In this document: piece by piece, positions 1 through 10,430 of the stretch | Numbering within the stretch: position 1 is the stretch's first letter | Layout: every line of letters begins with the position of its first letter | The notes under the pieces: model-generated | What the model was told of the DNA's origin: nothing | Database searches by the model: none | Seen by the model: only the letters and a program-made list of their open reading frames with translations | NCBI RefSeq assembly: GCF_020532705.1 | Contig: NZ_JAJAVD010000001.1 | Location: forward strand, 62,001-126,000 | Direction of reading: 5' to 3' | Length of the DNA: 64,000 nt | Source: Methylobacillus caricis | Lineage (GTDB): Bacteria > Pseudomonadota > Gammaproteobacteria > Burkholderiales > Methylophilaceae | Translations under genes and position numbers: made by a program

Positions 1-1697
1 TGGCCTGCCAGTTCATAAGCCTGCTGTTCCAGCGCTACCAGTTTCTGGCCAAGCTCGTGGCTTTGAGCCTGCAGCATCGTCTGGTCTATGAGGACTCCGT
101 TACGTTCTATGGTGTATAGGATATCCAGCACGGGCATTTCAATCTGGCTGTAGACGTATTTCAGTTTTTCGTCGCTTGCAATCTGCGGGTATAGGGCCTC
201 ATGCAGTTGCAGCGTGATATCTGCATCCTCGGCAGCATAGTCTGAGGCTTGCTCCAAGGCTACCTGGCTGAACGGAACCTGCTTGGCTCCCTTGCCAGCG
301 ATTTCTTCATAAGTGATGGTCTGGACATCAAGGTGGCGCATGGCAAGATCATCCATGCCATGGGTGCGGTGGCTTTCCAGCACATAGGATTGCAGCAGGG
401 TATCGTGCGCAATGCCATTGAGCGGGATACCGTGGTTGGCCAGCACATGCTTGTCGTACTTGAGGTTTTGCCCGACTTTCTTGATGGCGGGATTTTCCAG
501 AAGAGGCTTGATACGCGCCAGGGTGGCTGCAAACGGCAACTGGTCGGGCGCACCGGGGTAATCATGTGTCAGTGGCAGGTAAGCTGCTTCGCCCGCTGTG
601 ACCGAGAATGACATGCCGACCAGTTTTGCGTTGAGCGGGTCCAGTGAAGTGGTTTCAGTATCAAAACTTACTAGCGGCGCGCTGCTGATTTTATCCAGCC
701 AGCCTTGCAGTGCTGCTTCAGTCAATATGGTCTCGAAGTTGCGTGTGCCAGCATTAGATGCAGCAAACAGGTCGGCAGGCATACCGTCGGTTGGCAAAGG
801 TATTGCACTGGAGTCGCTTGGGATTGCCGGTGTTGCTATATCCAGTTCTCGGCGCAGCGTCTTGAATTCGAAGCGATCAAACAGTTCGACCAGTTTGGCT
901 TTATCCTGCGGGCGTGGCGCAAGGTCGCTCAGGCTTTCCTGGATGCCGACATCACAGCGGATAGTGATCAGTTCGCGTGCCGTGGGCAGCCAGGGCAGGG
1001 CCTTGCGCAGGTTTTCGCCGACCACGCCGTTGATTTTGTCGGCATTGGCCACGATGTTTTCCAGCGAACCATATTGCTTCAGCCATTTGACGGCGGTTTT
1101 GGGGCCGACTTTCTCAACGCCGGGCACATTGTCCGAGCTGTCGCCTATGAGGATCAGGTAATCCACCATCAGGCTGGGAGGGATGCCGAATTTGGCTTCC
1201 ACACCCGCTTCATCGAGTACCTCGTCGGTTTTCCTGAAGGCATCGCGCATGGTGTTGACCACGGTGATGTGTGTGTTGACCAGTTGCGAAATATCCTTGT
1301 CGCCAGTAGAGATGATCACGCGCATCCCTTCACTCGCGGCCTGTTTCGCCAGCGCGCCGATCACGTCGTCGGCTTCCACGCCATCCTCTATGATGAGTGG
1401 CCAGCCCATCGCTTGAATGGCGCTGTGCAGGGGTTCTATTTGCAGCCGTAGATCATCCGGCATTGAAGCACGGTTGGCCTTGTATTCCGGGTAGATGTCG
1501 TCGCGGAAGGTTTTGCCTTTGGCATCAAACACACAAGCGCTATAATCGGCTGGATAGTCTTTATGCAGCCGGCGCAGCATATTGAGTACGCCCTGAATGG
1601 CGCCAGTGGGTTCTCCAGCCTTGTTACGCAGGTCTGGCATGGCATGGAAGGCGCGATAGAGGTAGGACGAACCGTCCACTAATAACAATGTTTTCAT
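1..1697 (-). CDS. polA: DNA polymerase I, 5' portion (cut by window start)
   Basis: Repair and Okazaki-fragment-processing DNA polymerase, read on the minus strand from ATG at 1697. About 565 codons lie in the window. The translation opens MKTLLLVDGSSYLYRAFHA, the start of the 5'-3' flap nuclease domain, and carries its acidic motif (VEADDVIG). Further on, the 3'-5' exonuclease motif FDTETTSLD is present, so proofreading residues look intact. The sequence reaches the start of the polymerase domain (RNGVLID) before leaving the window; the family is about 900 residues, so roughly 350 residues are missing. It diverges from the LOG gene with only 18 bases between the start codons, so each promoter must lie inside the other gene or be very compact. 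Identification is secure. Confidence 0.97.
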   Translation of the reverse strand, partial: MKTLLLVDGSSYLYRAFHAMPDLRNKAGEPTGAIQGVLNMLRRLHKDYPADYSACVFDAKGKTFRDDIYPEYKANRASMPDDLRLQIEPLHSAIQAMGWPLIIEDGVEADDVIGALAKQAASEGMRVIISTGDKDISQLVNTHITVVNTMRDAFRKTDEVLDEAGVEAKFGIPPSLMVDYLILIGDSSDNVPGVEKVGPKTAVKWLKQYGSLENIVANADKINGVVGENLRKALPWLPTARELITIRCDVGIQESLSDLAPRPQDKAKLVELFDRFEFKTLRRELDIATPAIPSDSSAIPLPTDGMPADLFAASNAGTRNFETILTEAALQGWLDKISSAPLVSFDTETTSLDPLNAKLVGMSFSVTAGEAAYLPLTHDYPGAPDQLPFAATLARIKPLLENPAIKKVGQNLKYDKHVLANHGIPLNGIAHDTLLQSYVLESHRTHGMDDLAMRHLDVQTITYEEIAGKGAKQVPFSQVALEQASDYAAEDADITLQLHEALYPQIASDEKLKYVYSQIEMPVLDILYTIERNGVLIDQTMLQAQSHELGQKLVALEQQAYELAG

Positions 1698-1715
1698 TTT
1701 TGAGTGTGGAACCTT

Positions 1716-2447
1716 ATGTCAGCTGCAAAAAAACTTCCCAAGATTCTTGATCCCGAATTACCGAATAAAAAGTACTCGGCGCGTGAATCATGGCGAGCTT
1801 TCGAGATTATGGCAGAATTCGTCGAGGCGACCGAGCGTATGAAGGAAATTACGCCTGCGGTCTCCATCTTCGGCAGCGCGCGCACCAAGCCTGACCATCC
1901 CTATTACAAATTGACCGAGGAAATCGCACGCCAGTTGTCTGACGCTGGTTTCAGCGTAATCTCCGGCGGCGGGCCTGGCATCATGGAAGCTGCCAACAAG
2001 GGTGCTTTTCATGGCAAGTCGCCTAGCATAGGCCTCAATATCGAGTTGCCGCATGAGCAGAAGGGCAATCCGTTTCAGGATATCAGCCAGAATTTCCAGC
2101 ATTTTTTCATGCGCAAGGTCATGTTTGTTAAATATGCCTCAGCGTATGTGGTGATGCCTGGTGGTTTTGGCACACTGGATGAATTGATGGAGGCGCTGAC
2201 ACTCATCCAGACTGCCAAGACACGCAGGATTCCCATTATCCTTGTCCATGAGCCATTCTGGCGCGGCATGCTTGCATGGTTTCGCGACACCATCATTGCG
2301 CAGGGGATGGCCTCACCGGAAGATATGGAATTGATGCAGGTGATAGATGATCCCAAAGAGGTGGTCGAGGCCATCTTCAAGCATTATGAAACCCGCGGAT
2401 TTGAGCCTTCACCCGCAGAACAGCAGATCATGCAGTTTTATCTCTGA
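1716..2447 (+). CDS. LOG family protein (TIGR00730; nucleotide 5'-monophosphate phosphoribohydrolase type)
   Basis: A 243-residue Rossmann-like protein of the LOG family. Members cleave nucleoside 5'-monophosphates (cytokinin ribotides in plants; AMP-like substrates in some bacteria) to a base and ribose 5-phosphate. The family signatures are clear: SGGGPGIMEAANKGA in the first half and PGGFGTLDE in the second, the latter holding the phosphate-binding loop and catalytic Glu. No signal peptide or membrane segment is seen, so it should be cytosolic. ATG at 1716 is preferred over an in-frame GTG at 1704. It is transcribed divergently from polA. The natural substrate here cannot be told from sequence. 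Confidence 0.9.
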   Translation: MSAAKKLPKILDPELPNKKYSARESWRAFEIMAEFVEATERMKEITPAVSIFGSARTKPDHPYYKLTEEIARQLSDAGFSVISGGGPGIMEAANKGAFHGKSPSIGLNIELPHEQKGNPFQDISQNFQHFFMRKVMFVKYASAYVVMPGGFGTLDELMEALTLIQTAKTRRIPIILVHEPFWRGMLAWFRDTIIAQGMASPEDMELMQVIDDPKEVVEAIFKHYETRGFEPSPAEQQIMQFYL

Positions 2448-2494
2448 GCTGGTTTGCGGCAAGGAAAAGAAATTTTGCAGGATATCTGCGTATT

Positions 2495-2514
2495 ATGTTG
2501 CGTATCGGCAACAT
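2495..2514 (+). other. Small hairpin after the LOG gene
   Basis: ATGTTGC and GCAACAT form a 7-bp perfect stem with a 6-base loop, about 50 bases after the LOG stop codon. No T-run follows, so this is at best a weak terminator or processing signal. Confidence 0.3.
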
Positions 2515-2578
2515 GATGCCTTTGTGGGACCTGCGCTATTTGATAGAATTACGGCAATATAAAATCTCCGAGGTCATC

Positions 2579-2917
2579 ATGCGTATCTATCGTAATTTAC
2601 TGGTGTTGGCATTCCTGCTGCCGATGATGGCCTCTGCTGCCCCCATTCCTGACAATCTGGAACCATTGCCGGAAGCGCCCCCACCGCCGGCAGGCATGGA
2701 AGGCGATACGCCTGAGCCAGAAGTGACCATCACCAAGAAGGGTGAAGATACGATTGAGGAATACCGTATCAATGGCGAACTCTACATGATGAAAGTCACG
2801 CCTGCGCATGGGGTGCCTTACTATCTGACCAAGGATGACCAGGATGCCGGCTGGTCACGTACTGATGATGTGGCACGACCGATGAGCATCCCGAAGTGGG
2901 TGTTGTTCCGTTTCTGA
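2579..2917 (+). CDS. DUF2782 family secreted protein
   Basis: A 112-residue exported protein of unknown function. Residues 1 to about 20 form a signal peptide ending ASA-A. A Pro/Glu-rich stretch (PEAPPPPAG) comes next, and then a compact domain with ITKKGEDTIEEYRINGELY and a Trp-rich end (IPKWVLFRF) typical of the DUF2782 family. ATG at 2579 has a good ribosome binding site (GAGGT). The gene sits between a LOG gene and thrB, the usual betaproteobacterial place for it, and is followed by a strong terminator, so thrB is a separate unit. No biochemical role is known to me. Confidence 0.85.
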   Translation: MRIYRNLLVLAFLLPMMASAAPIPDNLEPLPEAPPPPAGMEGDTPEPEVTITKKGEDTIEEYRINGELYMMKVTPAHGVPYYLTKDDQDAGWSRTDDVARPMSIPKWVLFRF

Positions 2918-2934
2918 TAGTTTCGCTGATTTGA

Positions 2935-2960
2935 TAAAGAGGGCCTGGTTGCCCTCTTTA
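2935..2960 (+). terminator. Rho-independent terminator after DUF2782
   Basis: TAAAGAGGGC and GCCCTCTTTA form a perfect 10-bp stem with a 6-base loop 17 bases after the DUF2782 stop codon. The A/T outer arms make it usable on both strands. Confidence 0.8.
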
Positions 2961-2994
2961 AACATTTATATAGCAGGTTTCTGAAAAAAGTTTT

Positions 2995-3945
2995 ATGTCC
3001 GTATTCACTACCGTTACTTTCGAGCAGATGCAGCAATGGCTTAAGGCATATTCCCTGGGCGACCTGCTGGACTTGCAAGGTATTGCATCCGGCATTACCA
3101 ATACCAATTATTTTGTGACTACAGCTACAGGTCGCTATGTATTGACTCTGTTCGAGGAGCATACGGCAGAAGAGTTGCCTTATTTCATTGACCTCATGAC
3201 GCATCTGGCAGAGCGTGGCATTCCCTGTCCGCACCCGGTGAGAAACAACCTTGGGCAGGCATTGGGTGAGTTGAACGGCAAACCAGCTGCCCTGGTAAGC
3301 TGTCTTGCTGGCAAGTCTGTGGAGCATCCCACCCCAGTGCATTGTGCAGAGATCGGCAAGGTGCTTGCGCAGATGCATCTGGCGGGTGCGTCTTTCGACG
3401 CAGAGATGCGTAATCTGCGCTGTGCTGACTGGCGTGCGGCTACGGCAGCAAAAGTGGCTCCGTTACTGGATGAAGAAAACCGGCAGATGCTGGAGAAACA
3501 GCTGGCTTTTGAGCGTAGTTTCAATACGGCAGATTTGCCGCAAGGTGTCATTCATGACGACCTGTTCCGTGATAATGTGCTGATGGATGGCGACAAGCTG
3601 GGTGGGCTGATTGATTTTTACTATGCCTGCAATGATGTCTTGTTGTATGACATTGCGATTGCCGTGAATGACTGGTGTGTCACTGAGCTTGGTGTACTGG
3701 ATGCAGCGCGCTTGTCCGCCTTGCTGAAGGCCTATCATGCAGTTAGGCCATTGACCGAGGCTGAACATGCAGCCTGGCCTGGCATGTTGCGTGTAGCCGC
3801 AACCCGTTTCTGGCTTTCACGCCTGCATGATCTGCATTTCCCCCAGGCAGGTGAGCTGACGCATGCCAAGGATCCACAATATTTTGAGCGCATCCTGCGC
3901 AACTCAATCAACCAGGCGGCGATTATCAGCCAGACCTGGGTCTGA
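2995..3945 (+). CDS. thrB: Homoserine kinase (aminoglycoside-phosphotransferase-fold type)
   Basis: Phosphorylates homoserine to O-phosphohomoserine in threonine biosynthesis. The 316-residue length and opening (SVFTTVTFEQMQQWL, then GITNTNYFV) match the APH-fold ThrB of proteobacteria, not the GHMP-type enzyme of E. coli. The catalytic loop VIHDDLFRDNVL (near residue 185) and the metal-binding GLIDFYYA (near 205) are intact. It has its own transcription unit after the terminator at 2935-2960; no strong Shine-Dalgarno precedes ATG 2995. A BPSS1780-type membrane gene follows after 29 bases and may be co-transcribed. Confidence 0.95.
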   Translation: MSVFTTVTFEQMQQWLKAYSLGDLLDLQGIASGITNTNYFVTTATGRYVLTLFEEHTAEELPYFIDLMTHLAERGIPCPHPVRNNLGQALGELNGKPAALVSCLAGKSVEHPTPVHCAEIGKVLAQMHLAGASFDAEMRNLRCADWRAATAAKVAPLLDEENRQMLEKQLAFERSFNTADLPQGVIHDDLFRDNVLMDGDKLGGLIDFYYACNDVLLYDIAIAVNDWCVTELGVLDAARLSALLKAYHAVRPLTEAEHAAWPGMLRVAATRFWLSRLHDLHFPQAGELTHAKDPQYFERILRNSINQAAIISQTWV

Positions 3946-3974
3946 TTGAAGTTCTAACTAAAGGGTCCCAACCG

Positions 3975-4772
3975 TTGAACATGCAAGTCAAACCACCATC
4001 CAGCAGCAATCAGGCCTTGGCCTGGATACGCGACATTATTGCCTTGTTCCGCAAGACGCCGGGCAAGTGGATGCTATTGGGTTTGGCTCACGTCTTTTTC
4101 TTCGCCATGTTACCCGGCCTGCTTGGCCTCAAGTTTGTTTCCTTCCTGTTGCTGCCTGCTTTCCTTGCACTTGCTGTAGGGTTTTACCGGGATGCAGACC
4201 AGGGGCGTGATTCAGATCTCGGTGACCTCCTGAATGAAATCAAGCCGCATTTTCCCAAGCTTTTGAGTTTGGGGGCGATCTGCGTCGTATATGTATTGCT
4301 CATCAACTTATTGACGGTAGAGGATAGTGTCAAACTGGCTGAACTGGCTAAGCAGGATGCCAGCCCTGAAGAAGTGCTTGAACAATCAACCCCTGTCATC
4401 ATCAAGCTGATGTTGCTGCTGCTTCCCCTGGTGCTGGTGATCTGGTTTGCGCCGGCACTGGTATCGTTTCAGCAATATTCTGTAGTGCGGGCCATCAAGT
4501 CCAGCCTGGCGGCATTTATCCAGTATTTTCTGCCATTGTTGTTGACATGGCTCGGGGTCACTTTGATTATCATGTTGAGCATGACCATGGCTGGCATCCT
4601 GGTGGGCGTCTTGTCTGCTGCTTCCAAGGCAGTGGGCGGGCTGCTCATGCTGGTGTTGGTATTCGCCTGCATGCTGTTTGCCAGTGCGCTCATGCTCGCT
4701 TTTCAATATGTCAGCAACCGGGACATCTTCAAGATGCCGCAACCTGCGGCACCTGAATTGGAGTCTTTATAA
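3975..4772 (+). CDS. BPSS1780-family integral membrane protein
   Basis: A 265-residue inner-membrane protein with about six hydrophobic segments and a repeated Pro/Leu-rich pattern. It matches the betaproteobacterial BPSS1780 family, which has no assigned function. TTG at 3975 is chosen because AAAGGG at 3960-3965 is well spaced from it; an ATG two codons later (3981) is the alternative. The last 6 bases overlap the end of the convergent uvrD gene. It probably shares the thrB transcript. Confidence 0.7.
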   Translation: MNMQVKPPSSSNQALAWIRDIIALFRKTPGKWMLLGLAHVFFFAMLPGLLGLKFVSFLLLPAFLALAVGFYRDADQGRDSDLGDLLNEIKPHFPKLLSLGAICVVYVLLINLLTVEDSVKLAELAKQDASPEEVLEQSTPVIIKLMLLLLPLVLVIWFAPALVSFQQYSVVRAIKSSLAAFIQYFLPLLLTWLGVTLIIMLSMTMAGILVGVLSAASKAVGGLLMLVLVFACMLFASALMLAFQYVSNRDIFKMPQPAAPELESL

Positions 4773-6956
4773 CGTTTCCAGCTTGGCGTACTCCAACGCC
4801 AGCCATTTCAGGCCTTCGCGGCCGAAATTTACCTGTACTCGCAGGTCATTTATATTGCCTTCATAGTTCACCACTACGCCCTGGCCAAATTTGCTATGGG
4901 CCACTGCCTGGCCTATTTTCCAGGGCATGGCGTTTTTTTGGCTAATAGCGGGCGCTACTGGGGCGGAAGTATAAGCTGCTGCCTTGCTGGATTGGGTGTT
5001 AAGACGCTTGAGCAGCTCTTCGGGAATTTCATCCAGGAAGCGGGAGGGGATGCCATAGCGCACCTGGCCGTGCAACATGCGGCTTTGTGCAAAACTGATG
5101 TAAAGGCGTTGGCGTGCACGGGTCACTGCCACATACATCAGGCGCCGTTCTTCTTCCAGGCCATTGGCTTCATAGCTGCTTTGCTCATGCGGGAACAAAC
5201 CTTCTTCCAGCCCGCTGATGAAAACCGTTTTGAACTCCAGGCCCTTGGCCGCATGGACTGTCATCAGTTGTAATGCATCACGACCAGCGTCCGCCTGGTG
5301 TTCACCTGCTTCCAGGCTGGCGTGGGTGAGGAATTGTGCCAGTAATGATTGTGCAACCTCGCCATTTTCATCTACCTGCATGCCGATTTCCTGGTTGGTG
5401 AAGGCAATCGCTGCATTCACCAGTTCATCCAGGTTGGCAAGGCGGTCCTCGCCTTCCTTGTCATTTGCATAGTGGTCGCGCAGGCCGGATAGCGTGGAAG
5501 CTAATTCCACTTGCTCAGCCAGCGTCAGGCCAATGGCTTCTTCCTGCATCTGCTTGATCAGCGCGACAAAACCTTCAAGCCCTCGTCCTGGCCTGCCATT
5601 GCCGACCTTGCTGATTGCCGCCTGCCACAGGCTGCTGTCATTCTGCCTGGCAATTTCCTGCAGCTGTTCCAGGCTGCGTGCCCCTATGCCGCGGGTAGGA
5701 AAGTTGATGACACGCAGCAGGGCAGTATCATCATCTGCGCTGGCAATCAGGCGCAGGTAGGCGAGTGAGTGCTTGATTTCTGCACGTTCGAAAAAGCGCA
5801 GGCCGCCATAAACACGGTAAGGCAGGCCGGAGGAAAAGAGGGCATGTTCCAATACCCGTGACTGCGCATTGGAGCGATACAGCATGGCGATCTGGCTTAA
5901 GTTTGTGCCCTCTGCATGTAGTGACTTGATTTCATCCACGATGAAATTGGCTTCATCGATGTCGTTATAAGCTTCATAGATGCGTATGGGCTCACCCTTG
6001 CCAGCGGCTGTCCACAGGTTCTTGCCGAGACGGTTGCGGTTATGTGTGATGATGGCATTGGCTGCATCCAGGATATTGCTGTGAGAGCGGTAGTTCTGTT
6101 CCAGCTTGACGATATTCTGTACCGCAAAATCCTGCTCAAAGTCGCGCATATTGCCCACGCGAGCTCCACGGAATGCATAAATGGATTGATCATCGTCACC
6201 TACCGCAAAAATGCAGTTATCCGTGCCAGCGAGTAATTTCAGCCACAGATATTGCAAGCGGTTGGTATCCTGGAACTCATCCACCAGGATGTACTTGAAG
6301 CGATGCTGGTAGTGTTCGCGAATATTGGCATTACGGCTCAGCAATTCATAGCAGCGCAACAGCAGCTCTGCAAAATCCACTACGCCTTCACGCTGGCACT
6401 GCTTGTCGTATTCTTCAAATATCTCTCGCATACGCTGGGAGTGCGTATCGTAGGCATCCACGGCATGGGCGCGCAGGCCTTCTTCCTTGCAGCTGTTGAT
6501 ATAACCCATCACTTGCTTGGGCGGAAACTTTTCATCATCCACATTCATTACCTTCATCAGGCGCTTGATGGAGGACAATTGGTCAGCGGTATCCAGAATC
6601 TGAAAAGTGGCCGGCAGTAGAGCTTCCCTATGGTGCGCACGCAGCAGGCGGTTGCAAAGTCCGTGGAAAGTGCCTGCCCACATGCCGCGAACGTTAATTG
6701 GCAGCATCGAGGTCAGCCTGGTCAACATTTCCTTGGCTGCCTTATTGGTGAAAGTCACTGCCAACAGGCCATGGGGAGATACTTGCCCTGTCTGGATCAG
6801 CCAGGCAATACGCGTTGTGAGGACGCGGGTCTTGCCACTACCGGCACCGGCCAGGATCAGTGCTGATTGATGGGGAAGCGTGACCGCCTCCAGCTGTTTG
6901 TCATTAAGGCCGTCAAGAAGTGAAGCGGAAGATATCGGATTCATCATAGCCTGCAT
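4767..6956 (-). CDS. uvrD: ATP-dependent DNA helicase UvrD
   Basis: Superfamily 1A 3'-5' helicase for nucleotide excision and mismatch repair. At 729 residues it has full family length. Motif I (AGAGSGKT, residues 36-43), motif II (VDEFQDTN), motif III (GDDDQSIYAFRGA), and motifs V/VI (TVHAAKGLEF; VAVTRARQ) are all present. The C-terminal Tudor-like domain (HSKFGQGVV ... VNFGREGLKWL) favours UvrD over Rep. The start is uncertain: ATGs at 6956, 6947 and 6944 are in frame, and AGG just upstream fits 6944 best. It is convergent with the membrane gene, overlapping it by 6 bases. Confidence 0.93.
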   Translation of the reverse strand: MQAMMNPISSASLLDGLNDKQLEAVTLPHQSALILAGAGSGKTRVLTTRIAWLIQTGQVSPHGLLAVTFTNKAAKEMLTRLTSMLPINVRGMWAGTFHGLCNRLLRAHHREALLPATFQILDTADQLSSIKRLMKVMNVDDEKFPPKQVMGYINSCKEEGLRAHAVDAYDTHSQRMREIFEEYDKQCQREGVVDFAELLLRCYELLSRNANIREHYQHRFKYILVDEFQDTNRLQYLWLKLLAGTDNCIFAVGDDDQSIYAFRGARVGNMRDFEQDFAVQNIVKLEQNYRSHSNILDAANAIITHNRNRLGKNLWTAAGKGEPIRIYEAYNDIDEANFIVDEIKSLHAEGTNLSQIAMLYRSNAQSRVLEHALFSSGLPYRVYGGLRFFERAEIKHSLAYLRLIASADDDTALLRVINFPTRGIGARSLEQLQEIARQNDSSLWQAAISKVGNGRPGRGLEGFVALIKQMQEEAIGLTLAEQVELASTLSGLRDHYANDKEGEDRLANLDELVNAAIAFTNQEIGMQVDENGEVAQSLLAQFLTHASLEAGEHQADAGRDALQLMTVHAAKGLEFKTVFISGLEEGLFPHEQSSYEANGLEEERRLMYVAVTRARQRLYISFAQSRMLHGQVRYGIPSRFLDEIPEELLKRLNTQSSKAAAYTSAPVAPAISQKNAMPWKIGQAVAHSKFGQGVVVNYEGNINDLRVQVNFGREGLKWLALEYAKLETL

Positions 6957-7083
6957 TATCGCAGGTGCAGCGACGAAGGAGAACCTTTGCCGGATTGTGA
7001 CAGCTATCTAATAGCCGAAATCGTGAATTGATGGATTATGGGCACTTTTGGTGCGGTTTGTAAGCAGATGTAAAAAGTGCACA

Positions 7084-7229
7084 TTCAGTGAACTAATTGC
7101 TGAAAGGCCCGGTCCTAATTTCCAGACGACGCAATCGTCTCCCGCTTTCCTCCCTGAGCGGGAAGCCTTATCTGATGAGGCTCACTTAACCCCGATTTTA
7201 CTCCCCTTTAATCGGGGTTTTTTTTGTCT
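7084..7229 (+). ncRNA. Candidate structured small RNA with intrinsic terminator
   Basis: This gene-free stretch between the uvrD start and the groL end contains five consecutive stems. They are TTCAGT/GCTGAA (7084-7104), AGACGA/TCGTCT (7124-7140), CCCGCT/AGCGGG (7141-7162), an 8-bp stem with a 3-base loop (7164-7182), and a 10-bp GC-rich stem (7188-7219) followed by eight or more T. The close packing and the final T-run point to a plus-strand transcript. No downstream plus-strand gene exists (groL is convergent), so it is not a leader. I do not recognise it as a known family. The promoter is not obvious, so the 5' end is a guess. Confidence 0.55.
7188..7227 (+). terminator. Rho-independent terminator of the candidate sRNA
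   Basis: AACCCCGATT and AATCGGGGTT pair over 10 bp with a 12-base loop, followed directly by a run of T. The plus-strand orientation matches no coding gene, which is the main argument for a small RNA upstream. Confidence 0.8.
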
Positions 7230-7425
7230 ATTGATTATGCACGAAAAAACAACCGGTCTTTGGCTGTCTGAAAATGCTAATTATTCGCAGTATATGCTTA
7301 AAATTGTGGATTTTGGTAAATATTATATTTAACTAATATCCTCGCGGAATGTTGTGACAATTTTGCGAATAGCTTGCAATAGTCACATAGGCTTTCGAAA
7401 TGTTTCTGGCAAAATGATGACAAAT

Positions 7426-7452
7426 AAAAAGCCCCGGAATCCGGGGCTTTTT
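7426..7452 (-). terminator. Terminator of groSL
   Basis: AAAAAGCCCCGG / CCGGGGCTTTTT is a perfect 12-bp stem with a 3-base loop, located 55 bases beyond the groL stop codon. It can work in both directions. Confidence 0.9.
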
Positions 7453-7507
7453 ATTGCTATCTGCAATGGATACAGTCTCACGCCTGTATCCACTCGATGG
7501 GCCTAGT

Positions 7508-9145
<1,638 letters not shown>

Positions 9146-9188
9146 TTATATCTCCTGTTGAATCTTTATCGGATAGTTGAAATGCGGA

Positions 9189-9479
9189 TTACGCTTCTAC
9201 TACGCCAAGGATGTCATCCTCGCGCAGGACCAGCACTTCATCACCATTGATCTTGACAGCCTGGCCTGCGTACTTGCCGAACAGAACCTTGTCGCCTACC
9301 TTGACATCCAGTGCGATCGCCTTGCCGTTGTCATCTTTTTTACCTGGGCCAACAGCGATAACCTCACCTTGGTCAGGCTTTTCAGTGGCAGAGTCGGGAA
9401 TCACGATACCAGAGGCGGTCTTACGTTCTTCTTCCAGGCGTTTAACAATAACGCGGTCTTGCAATGGGCGAATTGCCAT
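9189..9479 (-). CDS. groS: Co-chaperonin GroES
   Basis: A 96-residue lid protein of the GroEL cage. It begins [18 protein letters not shown], has the mobile loop ([20 protein letters not shown]) and the roof-hairpin region, and ends in [16 protein letters not shown] 9479 has AGGAG at normal spacing. It is the first gene of groSL and lies directly downstream of a CIRCE element. Confidence 0.99.
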   Translation of the reverse strand: MAIRPLQDRVIVKRLEEERKTASGIVIPDSATEKPDQGEVIAVGPGKKDDNGKAIALDVKVGDKVLFGKYAGQAVKINGDEVLVLREDDILGVVEA

Positions 9480-9551
9480 GAGTGTGCTCTCCTAAAAAGC
9501 TTGAATTAACATTGATTTTGTTACGGATTCAATTGCTAGGGCGAATGAACA

Positions 9552-9578
9552 TTAGCACTCTTCCCTATTGAGTGCTAA
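9552..9578 (-). promoter_or_regulatory. CIRCE operator (HrcA binding site)
   Basis: A perfect match to the CIRCE consensus: TTAGCACTC, 9 bases, GAGTGCTAA. It lies between the groSL promoter and groS and touches the -10 element. HrcA repression of groSL is therefore expected; hrcA itself is not in the window. Confidence 0.97.
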
Positions 9579-9606
9579 TGATAGGGGCGACACATGGGTT
9601 TTTCAA
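9578..9606 (-). promoter_or_regulatory. groSL promoter
   Basis: On the minus strand, TTGAAA (9606-9601) and TATCAT (9583-9578) are separated by 17 bases, a good sigma-70 promoter. The same stretch also reads CTTGAAA and CCCCTAT, resembling heat-shock sigma-32 elements, so dual control (sigma-32 plus HrcA) is possible. No mapping data are available. Confidence 0.65.
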
Positions 9607-9829
9607 GTGCAAGGGGAGAAAAATTTTTGTCGTTTGCAACTTAAATCCAGATTCCTGCAATCTAACTCTAGATTCGGTGGGGGATGTCGCAGTTGTAGTA
9701 CGCAGTATTCCACATGAGCACCTTGTCAGCTGCTTTATTCCTGTGATGAGTAGCAGCCCCGCAATCACGATGGGTACGTAGGCTACCCTATATTCCATAA
9801 AGTCCGGGTTGCAAATCATTATAGAAAGC

Positions 9830-9887
9830 GTACTATATGGTACATAAATGTACTAAACAGTTTAGTATAGTGTGTCTAGTAATACTA
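9830..9887 (+). promoter_or_regulatory. Operator cluster and promoter upstream of the DUF2380 gene
   Basis: GTAC occurs three times at exact 10-base spacing (9830, 9840, 9850). A 7-bp inverted repeat TACTAAA-CAG-TTTAGTA (9851-9867) and a palindrome TAGTA-A-TACTA (9877-9887) share the half-site TACTA/TAGTA. A -10-like TATAGT (9866-9871) overlaps the repeat. The arrangement fits repression by a TetR-type protein, and one is encoded about 1.4 kb downstream. Confidence 0.55.
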
Positions 9888-9899
9888 TGGAGAAGTGAT

Positions 9900-10430
9900 A
9901 TGCGGATGATGATTAATAAAATAATGGGCATCTTGATGGTCTGTACGATGGTAAATGCTGTAGCTGAAGAATCCCCCAAAGTAGTGGTGATGGCATTCGA
10001 GCTTAATGACATGACCAATCTACCAAATGCTCCCGAAGAACTGCAGCGGATTGAATTGTTATCTACCAAATTCCTGGAAAACCTCAAGAGCAATGGAGTC
10101 AATGTGGTGCCGCAAGGCCCTGATGTTAAATCAGAGGTTGAGAAGCACTCTCCCACTTATCTCTACGACAACATTGAGACTGCCATTGACTTGAACAAAG
10201 ATACTGGGGCTGATTACCTGGTTATTGGAGTGGCATTGAAGCCTACTTACCTCTTTGTCTATCCACGCATGATTATCGTCGATGTCAAAAAAAGGTCTGT
10301 TGTCATGTCCAAGGCAGCACAGCTTGAGAGTTCATGGAGTGATCGAAATACGACGGTTCGTACAGCTGAAAAGCTTGCGCAAGTCGTGAAGGAGCGGGTG
10401 GATGTTCTTCATAACGCTGAAAAACCATAG
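9900..10430 (+). CDS. DUF2380-like secreted protein
   Basis: A 176-residue exported protein with a signal peptide (residues 1 to about 23, ending NAVAEES). The mature part resembles the DUF2380 family: VVVMAFELNDMT at its start, then a conserved Asp/Gly-rich core (NKDTGADYLVIGVALK) and a beta strand with RMIIVDVKKRSVV. DUF2380 proteins are of unknown function, and several lie near PQQ-dehydrogenase genes, as here. ATG 9900 has GGAGAAG upstream. It is the first gene after the TACTA/TAGTA operator cluster. The family call is by eye and moderate. Confidence 0.6.
   Translation: MRMMINKIMGILMVCTMVNAVAEESPKVVVMAFELNDMTNLPNAPEELQRIELLSTKFLENLKSNGVNVVPQGPDVKSEVEKHSPTYLYDNIETAIDLNKDTGADYLVIGVALKPTYLFVYPRMIIVDVKKRSVVMSKAAQLESSWSDRNTTVRTAEKLAQVVKERVDVLHNAEKP

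Noticed and set aside
7048-7332. A 94-codon plus-strand frame across the candidate sRNA.
   Set aside because: It runs through the stems and terminator, shows no domain and no ribosome binding site.
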